Of a stretch of DNA of 64,000 bases, positions 1-8,622 are shown in pieces. The notes below the pieces were generated by a model that worked only from the letters and a program-made list of their open reading frames with translations, made no database searches and was not told the origin of the DNA. The stretch's first letter is position 1, and every line of letters begins with the position of its first letter. Both the position numbers and the translations under genes were made by a program. Source of the stretch: Flavobacteriales bacterium (GTDB lineage Bacteria; Bacteroidota; Bacteroidia; Flavobacteriales_D; Sanyastnellaceae); assembly GCA_022447625.1 (NCBI GenBank), contig JAKVAX010000004.1, positions 1 through 64,000 of the forward strand, in the 5' to 3' direction.

Positions 1-33
1 AAAAAAGTTGACAGTGTTTGTACTAAAATACTG

Positions 34-330
34 TTATAGGTTTACAAGTGTTCTTATTTCCTGCTTTAGGTTGTCTTTTTCAAAGTGAACTTGGTTAGGG
101 GTAGCTAGCCTTAAGCTTTCATGGGGTCAAAATGAGTTGTATAGTGCGACAGCTTTGCGAACTCCTTCTCGTGCGTCATCCAAGCCTCTTAAGTTGTAGC
201 TGTCTAAGAACTCTCCTTTGATGATGCCATTGATTCGTTCAGCTTTAGGATTATCCAGCGGTTGGGAGTTCTGTGTCATGGAGATGCGGATGCCGAGTTA
301 TCCGATTTGACTACCCTGACGGGAATGGAA
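34..330 (-). pseudogene. IS3-family transposase C-terminal remnant (decayed)
   Basis: Conceptual translation of the minus strand gives the end of an IS3-type rve/DDE transposase: a degraded HSRQGSQI (family HSDxGxQY), then GIRISMT, then DNPKAERINGIIKGEFLDSY with the catalytic Glu in AER, then YNSF-stop-PHESLRLATPNQVHF. The family motif is YNxxRPHxSL, so the stop at 127-129 is TGA where CGA (Arg) is expected. A second in-frame stop lies at 298-300 with about ten residues missing beside it, and the second catalytic Asp is replaced. The original C-terminus is the TAA at 34-36. The AT-rich bases 1-33 probably hold the element's end. Nothing else is seen in 1-404. It cannot encode an active transposase. 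Confidence 0.8.
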
Positions 331-404
331 CTCACCGAAGGTAAAAACGGATAACTCTACGTCTGCACCTACGCGGAAGGGGGGATATCACAACTAATCG
401 TCCG

Positions 405-731
405 TTAGTTGTTGGATACGGCAATGATTCCGCGGATCAATTGAATGCCTCCGAATACGATGGCACCCCAAAAGACATAGCCAAAGTCTGCAATGGTGGC
501 GATCAATCCACCAATACACCATACGGAGCCCCAGAGAATGTCTCTCTGACCGTCTTTCTTTTGGGCTTCAACAAAAGGAGCAGTTTTTTCTTGCACGATA
601 GCCCGTGCGGCTTCACGGTCCATACCGTGTTCTACGAGAATATCAACGGTTTCGCTCGGAGTTCTTCTTCCTTCGAGCATGTCTGATAAGGCAATATCAA
701 CCTCTTCTTGACTGTGTTTCAGTTCAGTCAT
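405..731 (-). CDS. small two-helix inner membrane protein, unknown function
   Basis: The protein has 108 residues. The first ~65 are hydrophilic and probably helical, with acidic and basic residues alternating (MTELKHSQEEVDIALSDMLE). Two hydrophobic segments follow at about 66-83 and 86-103, separated by a very short turn, so both ends probably face the same side. There is no signal peptide. I do not recognise a family; the arrangement resembles other short Bacteroidota proteins with a soluble helical N-terminus and a membrane hairpin. It starts at ATG 729-731 and stands alone between the IS3 relic and the S46 peptidase terminator. Confidence 0.6.
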   Translation of the reverse strand: MTELKHSQEEVDIALSDMLEGRRTPSETVDILVEHGMDREAARAIVQEKTAPFVEAQKKDGQRDILWGSVWCIGGLIATIADFGYVFWGAIVFGGIQLIRGIIAVSNN

Positions 732-853
732 GATTGAGTTTATTTTCAGTTTAGCAACACCAACTTAATACATATTTGTCAGCCCTCTCAGAGCGCTAGG
801 ATAGTTTTCAACAATTGAGTACCCATTTTCATATTTTAAGGGAATGAAGACAT

Positions 854-888
854 AAAAAAAGAGCCTGGGTGTTTACCTAGGCTCTTTT
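854..888 (-). terminator. intrinsic terminator of the S46 peptidase gene
   Basis: On the minus strand, about 20 bases after the peptidase stop codon, a stem of GAGCCTAGGT paired with ACCCAGGCTC (one mismatch, loop AAAC) is flanked by A's and followed by a run of seven T's. Confidence 0.8.
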
Positions 889-907
889 CAATATGATGAG
901 AATGTTC

Positions 908-3124
908 TTAGTTCTGCATTTCCATTTCAGGAGCTACTTCAGTTGATTCTTCAACTGGCTTTGGCATTGTCTTCACGAAATCAATCTCTTCGATCAAGTT
1001 CGAAGCACCAGCCAACTTGTCGATACAGAACATTACGTAGCGAATATCTACTGAAATCGTACGCTGTAGTTCAGGCTCGAATGCGATATCTCCACTCATC
1101 GCTTCCCAGTTACCGTCGAATGCAAGACCGATCAAGTCTCCATTTCCATTGATCACTGGAGATCCAGAGTTACCACCTGTAATGTCATTGTTTGAGATGA
1201 AACATACCACAAGATCACCGTTGTCATTTGCCCAACGTCCGAAGTCTTCTGCTTCAATCAAACGAGACAATTCAGCAGGAACAACGAACTCTGGGTTTGA
1301 AGGATCCCGTTTCTGTAGGATACCATCAGTAGTAGTGATGAAATCGTAGTGTACAGCATCAGCAGGGTAGTAGTCACCTACTGTTCCATATGTCAAACGC
1401 ATTGTAGAGTTTGCATCCGGGTAATATGCTTCGTTGCTGTTCATTTTGCGAAGTCCGTCAACAAAAAGACGGTAACCTTTGTCAAATTTCTCTTGAGCTG
1501 GATTCGCAAATGTTCCGCGGTATGCTTCGATCATTGAGTTCCCTAGCATAATTGCAAGGTCTTTATCGTAAGCTTTCTTCATCTTCTTTGCAGGAAGCTG
1601 CATGAACGCATTCAAGCTGCTTTCGTTAGCCAAGAAGCTAGTAGAGTAAAGTGTCTCCACAAAACGATCAACGTCTCCTTTGAACTTGCTGTCAATGTAT
1701 TCAAAGATGCTTGGCAAGTACTGCTTGTCAACGTTCTCTTTGTACATCTTGAGTGTATTGCGAAGAAGTTCGCGGTCAGTATCCAGGTCGTAATCTTTGA
1801 AGAATCCTTCAGAAGTACCTGCGAATGACCCCATGATTTGCTTACGCGTCTCCATGTCTTCTTCTGCCATAGCTGCACCGTAAATGCGGTTGAATCGGAA
1901 GGCAAACAATGTAATGTCAGCACCGATGATACCCGCTTCTAGCGCGTATACGTTCGACTTAATCATTGGATCTGAAGACTTGTAGAAATCTTCAATCATT
2001 CCAAGTGCCTCACCGTATTTCTTCTTGCGATCAGCATCTTTATCAACCCATGCAGCGAATTCACTTTCAATCTGCTGCTTCTTACCGTATACATTCAAAC
2101 GCTTCAGACCTTTAGTCTGCCCGATGTAGTACTTCCAGTAGTTGGCAGTGCTTGCATACTTAGATGCGTACTGAATACGAACGGCTTTGTCAGCGTCCAT
2201 GTGCTCCTTCATTGTTTTCAGCTTCACGTCTCGAACCTCTACTACAGTTGGGTTGTAAAGGTTGATCGCTTGCTCAACTCCCCATGATGAAAGGTAACGG
2301 TCAGTAGACCCAGGGTAACCCATGATCATAGTGAAGTCTCCAGGCGCTACACCGTCAAGAGAAACGTTCAAGTGACGCTTAGGAGTGTAAGGAACGTTGT
2401 TGTCTGCGAAGTCCGCAGGGTTGTTGTCTTTGTCAGCGTAGATACGAAGTAGAGAGAAGTCTCCTGTGTGACGTGGCCACATCCAGTTATCTGTATCTCC
2501 TCCGAACTTACCAACGCTTTCTGGTGGTGCACCCACAAGACGAACATCGCGGTAAGTGTTGTAAACGAACAGGTAGTATTCGTTTCCATAGAAGAATCCT
2601 TTTACTTGTGCGTTGTAGTCAGTTCCTTCAGTTGCTTCAGCTGCGATCGCACGTGTCATCTCGCCGATTTTCGCTTCACGCTCGCTTTCGCTCATATCGT
2701 CATTGACACCTTCGAGAACACGTGAAGTCACGTCTTCAATGCGCACCAAGAAGCTCACTTCGAAATCATCGATGTGCATCTCTTGGTCTTTACTCATTGC
2801 CCAGAATCCGTCTGTTAGGTAGTCGTTTTCTTTAGAGCTGAAGCTTTGAATTGCTCCGTAAGCACAGTGGTGGTTCGTAAGAACAAGTCCTTGATCAGAG
2901 ATTACCTCAGCTGTACACATACCTCCGTTCAACATTACGATCGCGTCTTTAAGACTCGCTTTGTTGATGTCGTAGATATCTTCTGCGCTCAGGTTAAGCC
3001 CCATGTTTTTCATTTCGGCTTCATTGATCTTCTTCAGCATATGAAGAAGCCACATTCCTTCATCTGCCTTCGCCATTACAGAGGCACCCAGAAGGATAGT
3101 CATCATCAAGATCAGTTTTCTCAT
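908..3124 (-). CDS. S46 family dipeptidyl-peptidase, DPP7-like
   Basis: This 738-residue secreted serine exopeptidase removes dipeptides from the N-terminus of oligopeptides in the periplasm. A signal peptide (about 1-20, MRKLILMMTILLGASVMAKA) precedes the chymotrypsin-like domain. The catalytic His is in TNHHC (H85), the Asp probably in DTDNWMWPRHTGDF, and the nucleophile in GGNSGSPVING (S653). Eighteen residues after that Ser, the S1 residue is Gly (LAFDGNWE). In the family, Gly here marks DPP7 (hydrophobic P1) and Arg marks DPP11 (Asp/Glu), so DPP7-like specificity is inferred. Length fits the ~710-720 of characterised members. It is monocistronic with its own terminator. Confidence 0.92.
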   Translation of the reverse strand: MRKLILMMTILLGASVMAKADEGMWLLHMLKKINEAEMKNMGLNLSAEDIYDINKASLKDAIVMLNGGMCTAEVISDQGLVLTNHHCAYGAIQSFSSKENDYLTDGFWAMSKDQEMHIDDFEVSFLVRIEDVTSRVLEGVNDDMSESEREAKIGEMTRAIAAEATEGTDYNAQVKGFFYGNEYYLFVYNTYRDVRLVGAPPESVGKFGGDTDNWMWPRHTGDFSLLRIYADKDNNPADFADNNVPYTPKRHLNVSLDGVAPGDFTMIMGYPGSTDRYLSSWGVEQAINLYNPTVVEVRDVKLKTMKEHMDADKAVRIQYASKYASTANYWKYYIGQTKGLKRLNVYGKKQQIESEFAAWVDKDADRKKKYGEALGMIEDFYKSSDPMIKSNVYALEAGIIGADITLFAFRFNRIYGAAMAEEDMETRKQIMGSFAGTSEGFFKDYDLDTDRELLRNTLKMYKENVDKQYLPSIFEYIDSKFKGDVDRFVETLYSTSFLANESSLNAFMQLPAKKMKKAYDKDLAIMLGNSMIEAYRGTFANPAQEKFDKGYRLFVDGLRKMNSNEAYYPDANSTMRLTYGTVGDYYPADAVHYDFITTTDGILQKRDPSNPEFVVPAELSRLIEAEDFGRWANDNGDLVVCFISNNDITGGNSGSPVINGNGDLIGLAFDGNWEAMSGDIAFEPELQRTISVDIRYVMFCIDKLAGASNLIEEIDFVKTMPKPVEESTEVAPEMEMQN

Positions 3125-3275
3125 GTTATCTAGTTTGATTCCGCTAGGGCGGAGTAAGTTCTAAGTAATCTAATTCGGGATAGTAAAAGTAGCGTTTCTT
3201 CTTTCGCCTAAACGGCGGAATGGGATGAGCATCCGTTGTCCGTGTCAAGCGGTTATTGACCTAGACATTCGGCGC

Positions 3276-3803
3276 TTATTGATCGCTCCCGTCCTTTGAC
3301 CAGTCAATCTTCACAATCAACGAATCAATCGCATTGTACAACTCGCGAAGGTCTGGGCCTTGGTAACGATTGTTTACGCGCTTATCGCCAATTTGTGTGA
3401 TGGTGGCAGGCAAATCTGTCACCATTGGTTGGTCATAGGTAGTTTGAAGCGTATCATAACCGAGCTTTTCCGCGATAGCGAATACTTCAGCAAACAACTC
3501 AGCATTAGCCTCTGCCTTGTACTTTCCAATCATGTCAACGAAGTTGCGTCCTTCATAGAAACACATTCCGTTATCAAGGGCTTCAAAAGTGAAGGTCGGA
3601 CAAGTACCAAAGCATGCCGTACGTTCGTAATAAATCGCTGTCTTCGGCTGTACAGGTTCTGGAATTTCTACTGAATCTACTTGAACAGGAGTCGGAGGTG
3701 GCGGTGGTGGTGGCGTTTCTGCCAAATCATCCTTTGCTTTACATCCTACAATTCCAGCACCAATGACTAGCACTAGGAAGAAGTATCCGATCGCAGTTCT
3801 CAT
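3276..3803 (-). CDS. DUF6438-type lipoprotein
   Basis: The protein has 175 residues. A lipoprotein signal peptide ends in IVGC (Cys about 21). A linker with a proline run (PPPPPPP) follows, then a domain of about 120 residues beginning YYERTACFGTCPTFTFEA. The CFGxCPxF signature and the following GxCFYEGRNF and GKYKAE segments match DUF6438, a Bacteroidota domain of unknown function. The Pro-rich linker suggests it spans part of the periplasm from a membrane anchor. Its ATG overlaps the yidC stop codon by 4 bp (ATGA), so the two are translationally coupled. A copy of the dispersed 13-mer lies inside (3468-3480). Confidence 0.75.
   Translation of the reverse strand: MRTAIGYFFLVLVIGAGIVGCKAKDDLAETPPPPPPPTPVQVDSVEIPEPVQPKTAIYYERTACFGTCPTFTFEALDNGMCFYEGRNFVDMIGKYKAEANAELFAEVFAIAEKLGYDTLQTTYDQPMVTDLPATITQIGDKRVNNRYQGPDLRELYNAIDSLIVKIDWSKDGSDQ
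3468..3480 (-). repeat. dispersed 13-mer copy (CGCTATCGCGGAA)
   Basis: Exact T-variant on the minus strand, inside the DUF6438 lipoprotein gene, read there as Ala-Ile-Ala-Glu. Confidence 0.75.
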
Positions 3804-5695
3804 TTCTTCTTGTTTTTCTTAGCATTCTCTTGCTGAAGCTTTTGCATCTCTTCCAGACGTTGCTGGAAGTTCGACTTTTTCTTCGGTGTCGCCTTGTTCT
3901 TTTCGATCTTCTCGCGAATCTTATCCTCGTCGATCAAGTAGTTCTTGATCAATACCATCTGACCAATTGACAGCAAGTTAGAACAGAAGTAGTAGAAGCT
4001 CAATCCGGCAGCGAATTTGTTGAAGAATACGAGCATGAACAACGGGAAGATGTTCATGATTACCTTCATATTCGGCATACCTGGCTGCTGAGCATTCGGC
4101 ATATTCGCTGAACTCAAACGCGTGTAGAAGAAGGTAGAAACCGCCATCATTACTGTGAATCCAGATACGTGGTTTCCGTAGTAAGTAGAGACAACAGGAA
4201 TGTGTTGGCTCCAAGAAATAATCGCGTCATACGCTCCAAGGTCATCTGCCCATAGGAAACTGCCTCCACGAAGGTCAATATTCGCAGGGAAGAAGCGGAA
4301 CATCGCATAGAGAATAGGAAGCTGTAACAACATTGGTAAACAACCCGCGAATGGATTGACCCCTGTCTCTCGGTACAAGGCCATGGTAGCTTGCTGCTTA
4401 GCCATAGCGTCATCCTTGTGCTTTTCGTTGATCTGCTCAATCTCAGGACGAAGCACACGCATCTTCGCTGATGACATGAAGTTCTTCCATGTGATTGGAG
4501 AGAGCAGTAGTTTGATCATAATCGTGATCACCAAGATGGCAATACCGATACTGCTAATGAAGCTTGTCAACCAGTTGAATACTGGAAGAATCAACCATCG
4601 GTTAACCCATCCGAAGATGAACCAACCGTAGTCTATTATGCGATCAAACTCCTCTACTTCATGGCTTTTAAGTTCGTTGAGCTCGTTCGGACCGAAATAG
4701 AACTCTAGTGATTGCACACTATTTGCAGAAGCCAGCATGGGCATTGGCAGCTTCGCATCGTAGAACATGTTTACCGTAGTATCCTCCTCTGCCGTAGGAG
4801 GATTTGATTTGATGTCTGCACCTGCGGCAAAACCTTCGCGATTAATCACCGCTGCGCTGAAGTAGTTTTGCTTAAACGCCATCCAGTTCAGCTCACGCTC
4901 TAGCACTTCGTCGTCTTCGCGCCCATCTCCAAGATAGTCGCGGCCTTGTCCCATTTCTCGGAAGTATATCGCACTGTGCTGGCGCTCCCAGGCAATGCCT
5001 TTCTCGTTGTGCTTACCAGCAGAAGACCAGTTGAACTGACCCGTAGGTAAATCAAGTGTTTGGTCAAGCCCAATGGCCTGTATCTGAAGATTTACAACGT
5101 AAGCATCCGTATTGAGCTCGTAAATGTAGTCTAGGTACTTGCCAGGGTCGTTCGTCTGCAAGCGCATAACAACACGCTGAGAACTGTCTGTCTTCTCTTC
5201 ACTTACTTTAGTGAAATAGAGGTCAGACATATTCATTTTCCCTTTTCCACGGTACTCGAACCATATATCCATCTGGTTCTTGTCTGCGTGCCAGAGCTCA
5301 ATGTTTTCTTTTTCCCAGAATGACTGGAACTGCTCCAATTCAGCGCTGTAGAACAGTCCACCTTTGGAGTTAATCGCCACCTTCACTTTCTCATTCTGCA
5401 TGAAAGTAAGCCCTTCCGATCCCTGAGCAGACGGGGAGAAAATTCCCCATCGAGAGGCGTTCTCTGCTGCAATGCGCACAGCACGTGCGCTATCGGTTTC
5501 TTGAGCCACGTTCGCAGCAGGTGCGAGCGATCCAGGATCATCAGCCGCAGATGTACTCATGTCTACCTGGCTGCTGTCGGCAGCCTGTATGGTTTCTGTT
5601 ATGGGTTTTGGCTCCTCATCAGGAGTGAAGAAATAAGTGTATCCAACGAAGAATAACACCATCAATAACAACCCGGTAACCGTATTCCTATCCAT
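3800..5695 (-). CDS. yidC: membrane protein insertase YidC
   Basis: YidC inserts and folds inner membrane proteins, alone or with SecYEG. The 631 residues show the Gram-negative architecture. TM1 is near the N-terminus (TVTGLLLMVLFFVGYTYFF), followed by a large periplasmic P1 domain to about residue 350, which includes an acidic, low-complexity linker after TM1. The conserved 60KD_IMP core follows (WLILPVFNWL, LLLSPITWKNF, NPFAGCLPMLLQLPILYAMF) with the remaining membrane helices, then a strongly basic C-terminal tail (KKKSNFQQRLEEMQKLQQEN). The basic tail is typical of Bacteroidota YidC and may contact ribosomes. The downstream DUF6438 lipoprotein overlaps by 4 bp. A TAnnTTTG box lies 18 bases upstream. 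Confidence 0.96.
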   Translation of the reverse strand: MDRNTVTGLLLMVLFFVGYTYFFTPDEEPKPITETIQAADSSQVDMSTSAADDPGSLAPAANVAQETDSARAVRIAAENASRWGIFSPSAQGSEGLTFMQNEKVKVAINSKGGLFYSAELEQFQSFWEKENIELWHADKNQMDIWFEYRGKGKMNMSDLYFTKVSEEKTDSSQRVVMRLQTNDPGKYLDYIYELNTDAYVVNLQIQAIGLDQTLDLPTGQFNWSSAGKHNEKGIAWERQHSAIYFREMGQGRDYLGDGREDDEVLERELNWMAFKQNYFSAAVINREGFAAGADIKSNPPTAEEDTTVNMFYDAKLPMPMLASANSVQSLEFYFGPNELNELKSHEVEEFDRIIDYGWFIFGWVNRWLILPVFNWLTSFISSIGIAILVITIMIKLLLSPITWKNFMSSAKMRVLRPEIEQINEKHKDDAMAKQQATMALYRETGVNPFAGCLPMLLQLPILYAMFRFFPANIDLRGGSFLWADDLGAYDAIISWSQHIPVVSTYYGNHVSGFTVMMAVSTFFYTRLSSANMPNAQQPGMPNMKVIMNIFPLFMLVFFNKFAAGLSFYYFCSNLLSIGQMVLIKNYLIDEDKIREKIEKNKATPKKKSNFQQRLEEMQKLQQENAKKNKKK

Positions 5696-5713
5696 TTACA
5701 AATCTTAGGGGGG

Positions 5714-5721
5714 CAAAGATA
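5714..5721 (-). promoter_or_regulatory. TAnnTTTG -7 box upstream of yidC
   Basis: TATCTTTG on the minus strand matches the Bacteroidota -7 consensus, 18 bases before the yidC ATG. No clear TTG -33 element is visible. Confidence 0.5.
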
Positions 5722-5774
5722 TACGTTCTCATGGCATCTACCGCATGGCGATGTAGTTATTGGCAGCCTGTAGG

Positions 5775-5844
5775 CTGTGGACGGTTGACGGTTGACGGTT
5801 GACGGTACTTAGTGGACCGTGGACTGTGGACCGTGGACCGTAGG
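5775..5844. repeat. heptamer-phased intergenic repeat array A
   Basis: Ten consecutive 7-bp units in perfect register with consensus C-N-G-T-N-G-A: CTGTGGA, three CGGTTGA, CGGTACT, TAGTGGA, CCGTGGA, CTGTGGA, CCGTGGA, CCGTAGG. It lies between yidC and the SDR gene. A second, weaker 7-bp array follows at 5887-5907 (CGAACCC, CGAACTA, CGTCCTA). Confidence 0.8.
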
Positions 5845-5886
5845 CTTCTGAAATTACTCAGATCTCAGTATTCAAACTTTCGTCCA

Positions 5887-5907
5887 CGAACCCCGAACTA
5901 CGTCCTA
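5887..5907. repeat. short secondary heptamer array after array A
   Basis: Three 7-bp units (CGAACCC, CGAACTA, CGTCCTA), about 40 bp after array A and just before the SDR stop codon. Array B near 10.3 kb has the same two-part arrangement. Confidence 0.5.
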
Positions 5908-5920
5908 CCGATCACTCGCC

Positions 5921-6754
5921 TTATACAGTCTCAGTCACAGGAAACATACTCTTCATCATCCCAAAGAATTCCGGATCAGACATTGAGTAGCGCGCTCCTA
6001 GGAGTTGGTCTGCATCTGCTCCTGCTTGGTATCGTAGGGTGTCTGAACCGTCAGTTGCAGCATTCCAGATGACATCTGCAATGAGGTCTGGATGGCTCAT
6101 GTTTTCTGGGTTCATCGCATTCTCGTATGACTTCATCATTCCACCAACGAAGGCGTTGTATTCTGTGAGTTCCTCATTGTGTTGGAAGTCAAGTGAACGG
6201 GAACCGAAGTCAGTGGCAACACCACCGGGCTCAACGATTTTCACTTTAACTCCGACTGGTGCTAGCTCATAATGAAGCGACTCGCTGAAACCTTCTACAG
6301 CAAACTTGGTGCTGTGGTATAGCGGCATTAATGGGAAGGTCATGCGACCGCCGATAGAGGAGATATTGATGATTGTTCCGTCGTGGTTCCCTCTAAGGTG
6401 AGGCAGAATAGAACGCGTTACATCAAAAAGGCCAATGACATTCGTATTGAACTGACGAGCAACTACTTCTTTAGTAGCTGACTCGAAGGTTCCCATAAGT
6501 CCGTAGCCTGCATTGTTTAGAACCACATCAATCTTTCCAAACTTCTCGATGCCTGCGTTAATCGCGCTATCGATGCTCTGTTGGTCAAGAACGTCTAGTT
6601 GTTCAACGATGACGTTATCTAGTGCAGCAAGATCAGTGCCTTTTTCTGGTGTGCGCATGGTAGCGATCACGTTCCAGCCTTCCTTCTGAAATTTGAGGGC
6701 AGTGTGACGTCCGATTCCTGTGCTTGCTCCGGTAATTAGAATTGTCTTTTTCAT
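5921..6754 (-). CDS. short-chain dehydrogenase/reductase
   Basis: This is a 277-residue classical SDR. The NAD(P)-binding motif TGASTGIG is at about 8-15, NNAGYG near 80, the catalytic Ser in NISSIGG, and YHSTK (Tyr-x3-Lys) near 150. Arg in MRTPEK after the second strand suggests a preference for NADPH. The C-terminal region (HPDLIADVIWNAATDG, RYQAGADADQLLGARYSM) resembles the SDR subgroup often found beside AraC regulators. The substrate cannot be told from sequence. It is last in a same-strand group with the SnoaL-like and AraC genes, 125 bp downstream of the SnoaL-like gene, so it may be under that regulator's control. Confidence 0.88.
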   Translation of the reverse strand: MKKTILITGASTGIGRHTALKFQKEGWNVIATMRTPEKGTDLAALDNVIVEQLDVLDQQSIDSAINAGIEKFGKIDVVLNNAGYGLMGTFESATKEVVARQFNTNVIGLFDVTRSILPHLRGNHDGTIINISSIGGRMTFPLMPLYHSTKFAVEGFSESLHYELAPVGVKVKIVEPGGVATDFGSRSLDFQHNEELTEYNAFVGGMMKSYENAMNPENMSHPDLIADVIWNAATDGSDTLRYQAGADADQLLGARYSMSDPEFFGMMKSMFPVTETV

Positions 6755-6879
6755 CGGGTGAGATTTATTTCGTTTTTAATTCTTACTCCAAATTTCATCC
6801 AAACAATTCCTCAGTATAAACACAGAAAACGGATTGTCTAACACAAAATCATGGGGTACTCATAACCACTGTTAAAAGC

Positions 6880-7659
6880 CTAGAATTTCCCACTATTCAC
6901 CGGGTTCTCTGGAACTGGTTCTACATTGTCCCAATGTTCAACAACACGGCCGTTGTCAACCCTAAAGATGTCTACCTGTGCATAGTCTTGATTAAGTTTA
7001 CCGTCGTTCCAATTCGCCTTAGCTAGCGTGGCTACGAAGTTTCCTTGTCCAACACAGAGCACAATCTCTTTGTAATTCAATGGACGCTGAGGGTTCTTAG
7101 CTAATTGGTAAAATGCATCTCTTCCGTCGGCTACGTCTTTATTATGCTGAATGTAATCCTCAGCTACATACTCTTTAATGAGTTCTGGATTGCCGCCCTC
7201 CATCAAGGCATTGTGCAAAAGGTTCCTCACGAGGGCAACATTCTCATCGGTTTTGTCTAGATCGACGACCTCCGTGGGGCCATCGATGGAAGTATGTCCA
7301 GAAGGTGTGTTATCTGCGTACGCTGAGATTACATCCCAGTGCTCAATGATCTTGTCATTTTCATCGTACGCGAAGAAATCTGTCGTGACCCACTTCGCTT
7401 CACAATTATTAATGTCTTGGTATGCTTGTACGAATACGTGTTTGCCGTCATCCCAGCCCCTGACAATTTGAATGTCTCGTACCGGACAACGTTCAACGAA
7501 GTCACCAAAGAATTCGATGAATCCTTCTTTGCCATCTTTAACACCTGTACTGTGCTGCTTGTAGTAGGCTCCGGTATATTTATTGATAGCCTCTACATAA
7601 TGTCCGTCGCGGATACCTTCGAGGTAAAGTGCTTTTGCTGATTCAAGTCTTTTGCTCAT
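6880..7659 (-). CDS. tandem SnoaL-like (NTF2-fold) protein
   Basis: The 259 residues contain two related SnoaL-like halves, about 5-125 and 140-259. Each has a short helical start, an 'x-YYKQHSTGVKDGKEGF' or 'DYIQHNKDVADGRDAF' motif, and a strand ending in EHWD (KIIEHWDVISAY and RVVEHWDNVEPV). The fold makes a small-molecule pocket used by polyketide cyclases, isomerases and many uncharacterised proteins. No signal peptide is seen, so it is cytoplasmic. The repeated halves suggest an internal duplication giving an intramolecular dimer. Position between the AraC regulator and the SDR suggests a shared small-molecule response. The reaction is unknown. Confidence 0.82.
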   Translation of the reverse strand: MSKRLESAKALYLEGIRDGHYVEAINKYTGAYYKQHSTGVKDGKEGFIEFFGDFVERCPVRDIQIVRGWDDGKHVFVQAYQDINNCEAKWVTTDFFAYDENDKIIEHWDVISAYADNTPSGHTSIDGPTEVVDLDKTDENVALVRNLLHNALMEGGNPELIKEYVAEDYIQHNKDVADGRDAFYQLAKNPQRPLNYKEIVLCVGQGNFVATLAKANWNDGKLNQDYAQVDIFRVDNGRVVEHWDNVEPVPENPVNSGKF

Positions 7660-7746
7660 GGTCGTGTTGTTTCAAAATGACAACACAAAAGTGGAATCCT
7701 CAAGTGAGTAAAGGGTTATAGATTCAAGTGTATCTATGGTAAATCA

Positions 7747-8622
7747 CTAACCATTGTTTATTCTGAATTGCTGAGGGGTGAATCCAGATTGCTTCTTGAA
7801 CCACTTGCCGAAATTGCTTGGCTCATCAAAACCTAGTTCAAAGGCGATCTCTTTCGCGTTTTGCTTCCCAAAGACCAATGCTCGCTTCGCGCTTAGAAGC
7901 AGCTGCTCGTCGATATAGGCCTTGATGGTAAGTCCTGTAATTGCCTTTGAAACTTCGTTTAGGTGTTTGTAAGAAACGCCCAGTTTTCCTGCGTAGAAAT
8001 TGGCATCGCGCGAGTCGGAGAAGTGTTGCTCATGCAGCTCAAGGAACTGATAAAACAAGGCAGTATGACTGGTTCCTAGTTCTTGATCTGGCAGTTGTAA
8101 ACACAATTCGAGTAGGAGGGTAGTCAACAGCGCACCAAGTTTCAAGTGTCCATTTCCTGAAGAACTAGCAGCGTAGCTTTGAGTTAACAAGCGCAACAAT
8201 ATTTGCAGGTGCTCACTTTGATCAAACGCTTGAACGTTTGTCTTAGTCAGAAACGAGCGTTTGAATCGAGCTAGTGCTGCTTGTGAGGCATGTTGGTCAA
8301 GAAATTCTTCAGTGAAAAGCACGAAGGTTCCTTTGTAATTCCGAGCAGCATCGAAGGCGTGAACCTGTCCTTTGGTCAATAGAAGTGCCTGTCCCTTATA
8401 AAGGTCAAGAGCTTCAAAATCTACTTGGTGTTTGACGTGAGAAGACTCTAGGAAGATGATCACGAAGAAAGCTAATCGGTGCGCCTTGAAAGGGTCGTGA
8501 TCAAGGTCAACAGGAATATCAAACAGTTCCTCGATTCGCTTTATTTCGAGTCCATGGGCAGTACGCTCATCACTTTCGTGAAACTGAATTCGAGGAATGG
8601 ATTTTGGACTGTTCTTCATCAT
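7747..8622 (-). CDS. AraC family transcriptional regulator
   Basis: An N-terminal cupin-like sensor region (about 1-170) is followed by a C-terminal AraC-type double helix-turn-helix (about 190-290). The family signature near the end is AKEIAFELGFDEPSNFGKWF followed by KQSGFTPQQFR. The N-terminus contains HQVDFEALDLYKGQALLLTKGQVH, typical of the AraC ligand-binding fold. I start it at ATG 8620-8622, which overlaps the DUF1287 stop in a TAATG junction; a TTG six bases upstream is less likely. It probably controls itself and the following SnoaL-like and SDR genes. The inducer is unknown. Confidence 0.9.
   Translation of the reverse strand: MMKNSPKSIPRIQFHESDERTAHGLEIKRIEELFDIPVDLDHDPFKAHRLAFFVIIFLESSHVKHQVDFEALDLYKGQALLLTKGQVHAFDAARNYKGTFVLFTEEFLDQHASQAALARFKRSFLTKTNVQAFDQSEHLQILLRLLTQSYAASSSGNGHLKLGALLTTLLLELCLQLPDQELGTSHTALFYQFLELHEQHFSDSRDANFYAGKLGVSYKHLNEVSKAITGLTIKAYIDEQLLLSAKRALVFGKQNAKEIAFELGFDEPSNFGKWFKKQSGFTPQQFRINNG

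Noticed and set aside
441-686. Plus-strand frame opposite the small membrane protein
   Set aside because: It is antisense to a frame with coherent TM helices and has no protein-like composition.
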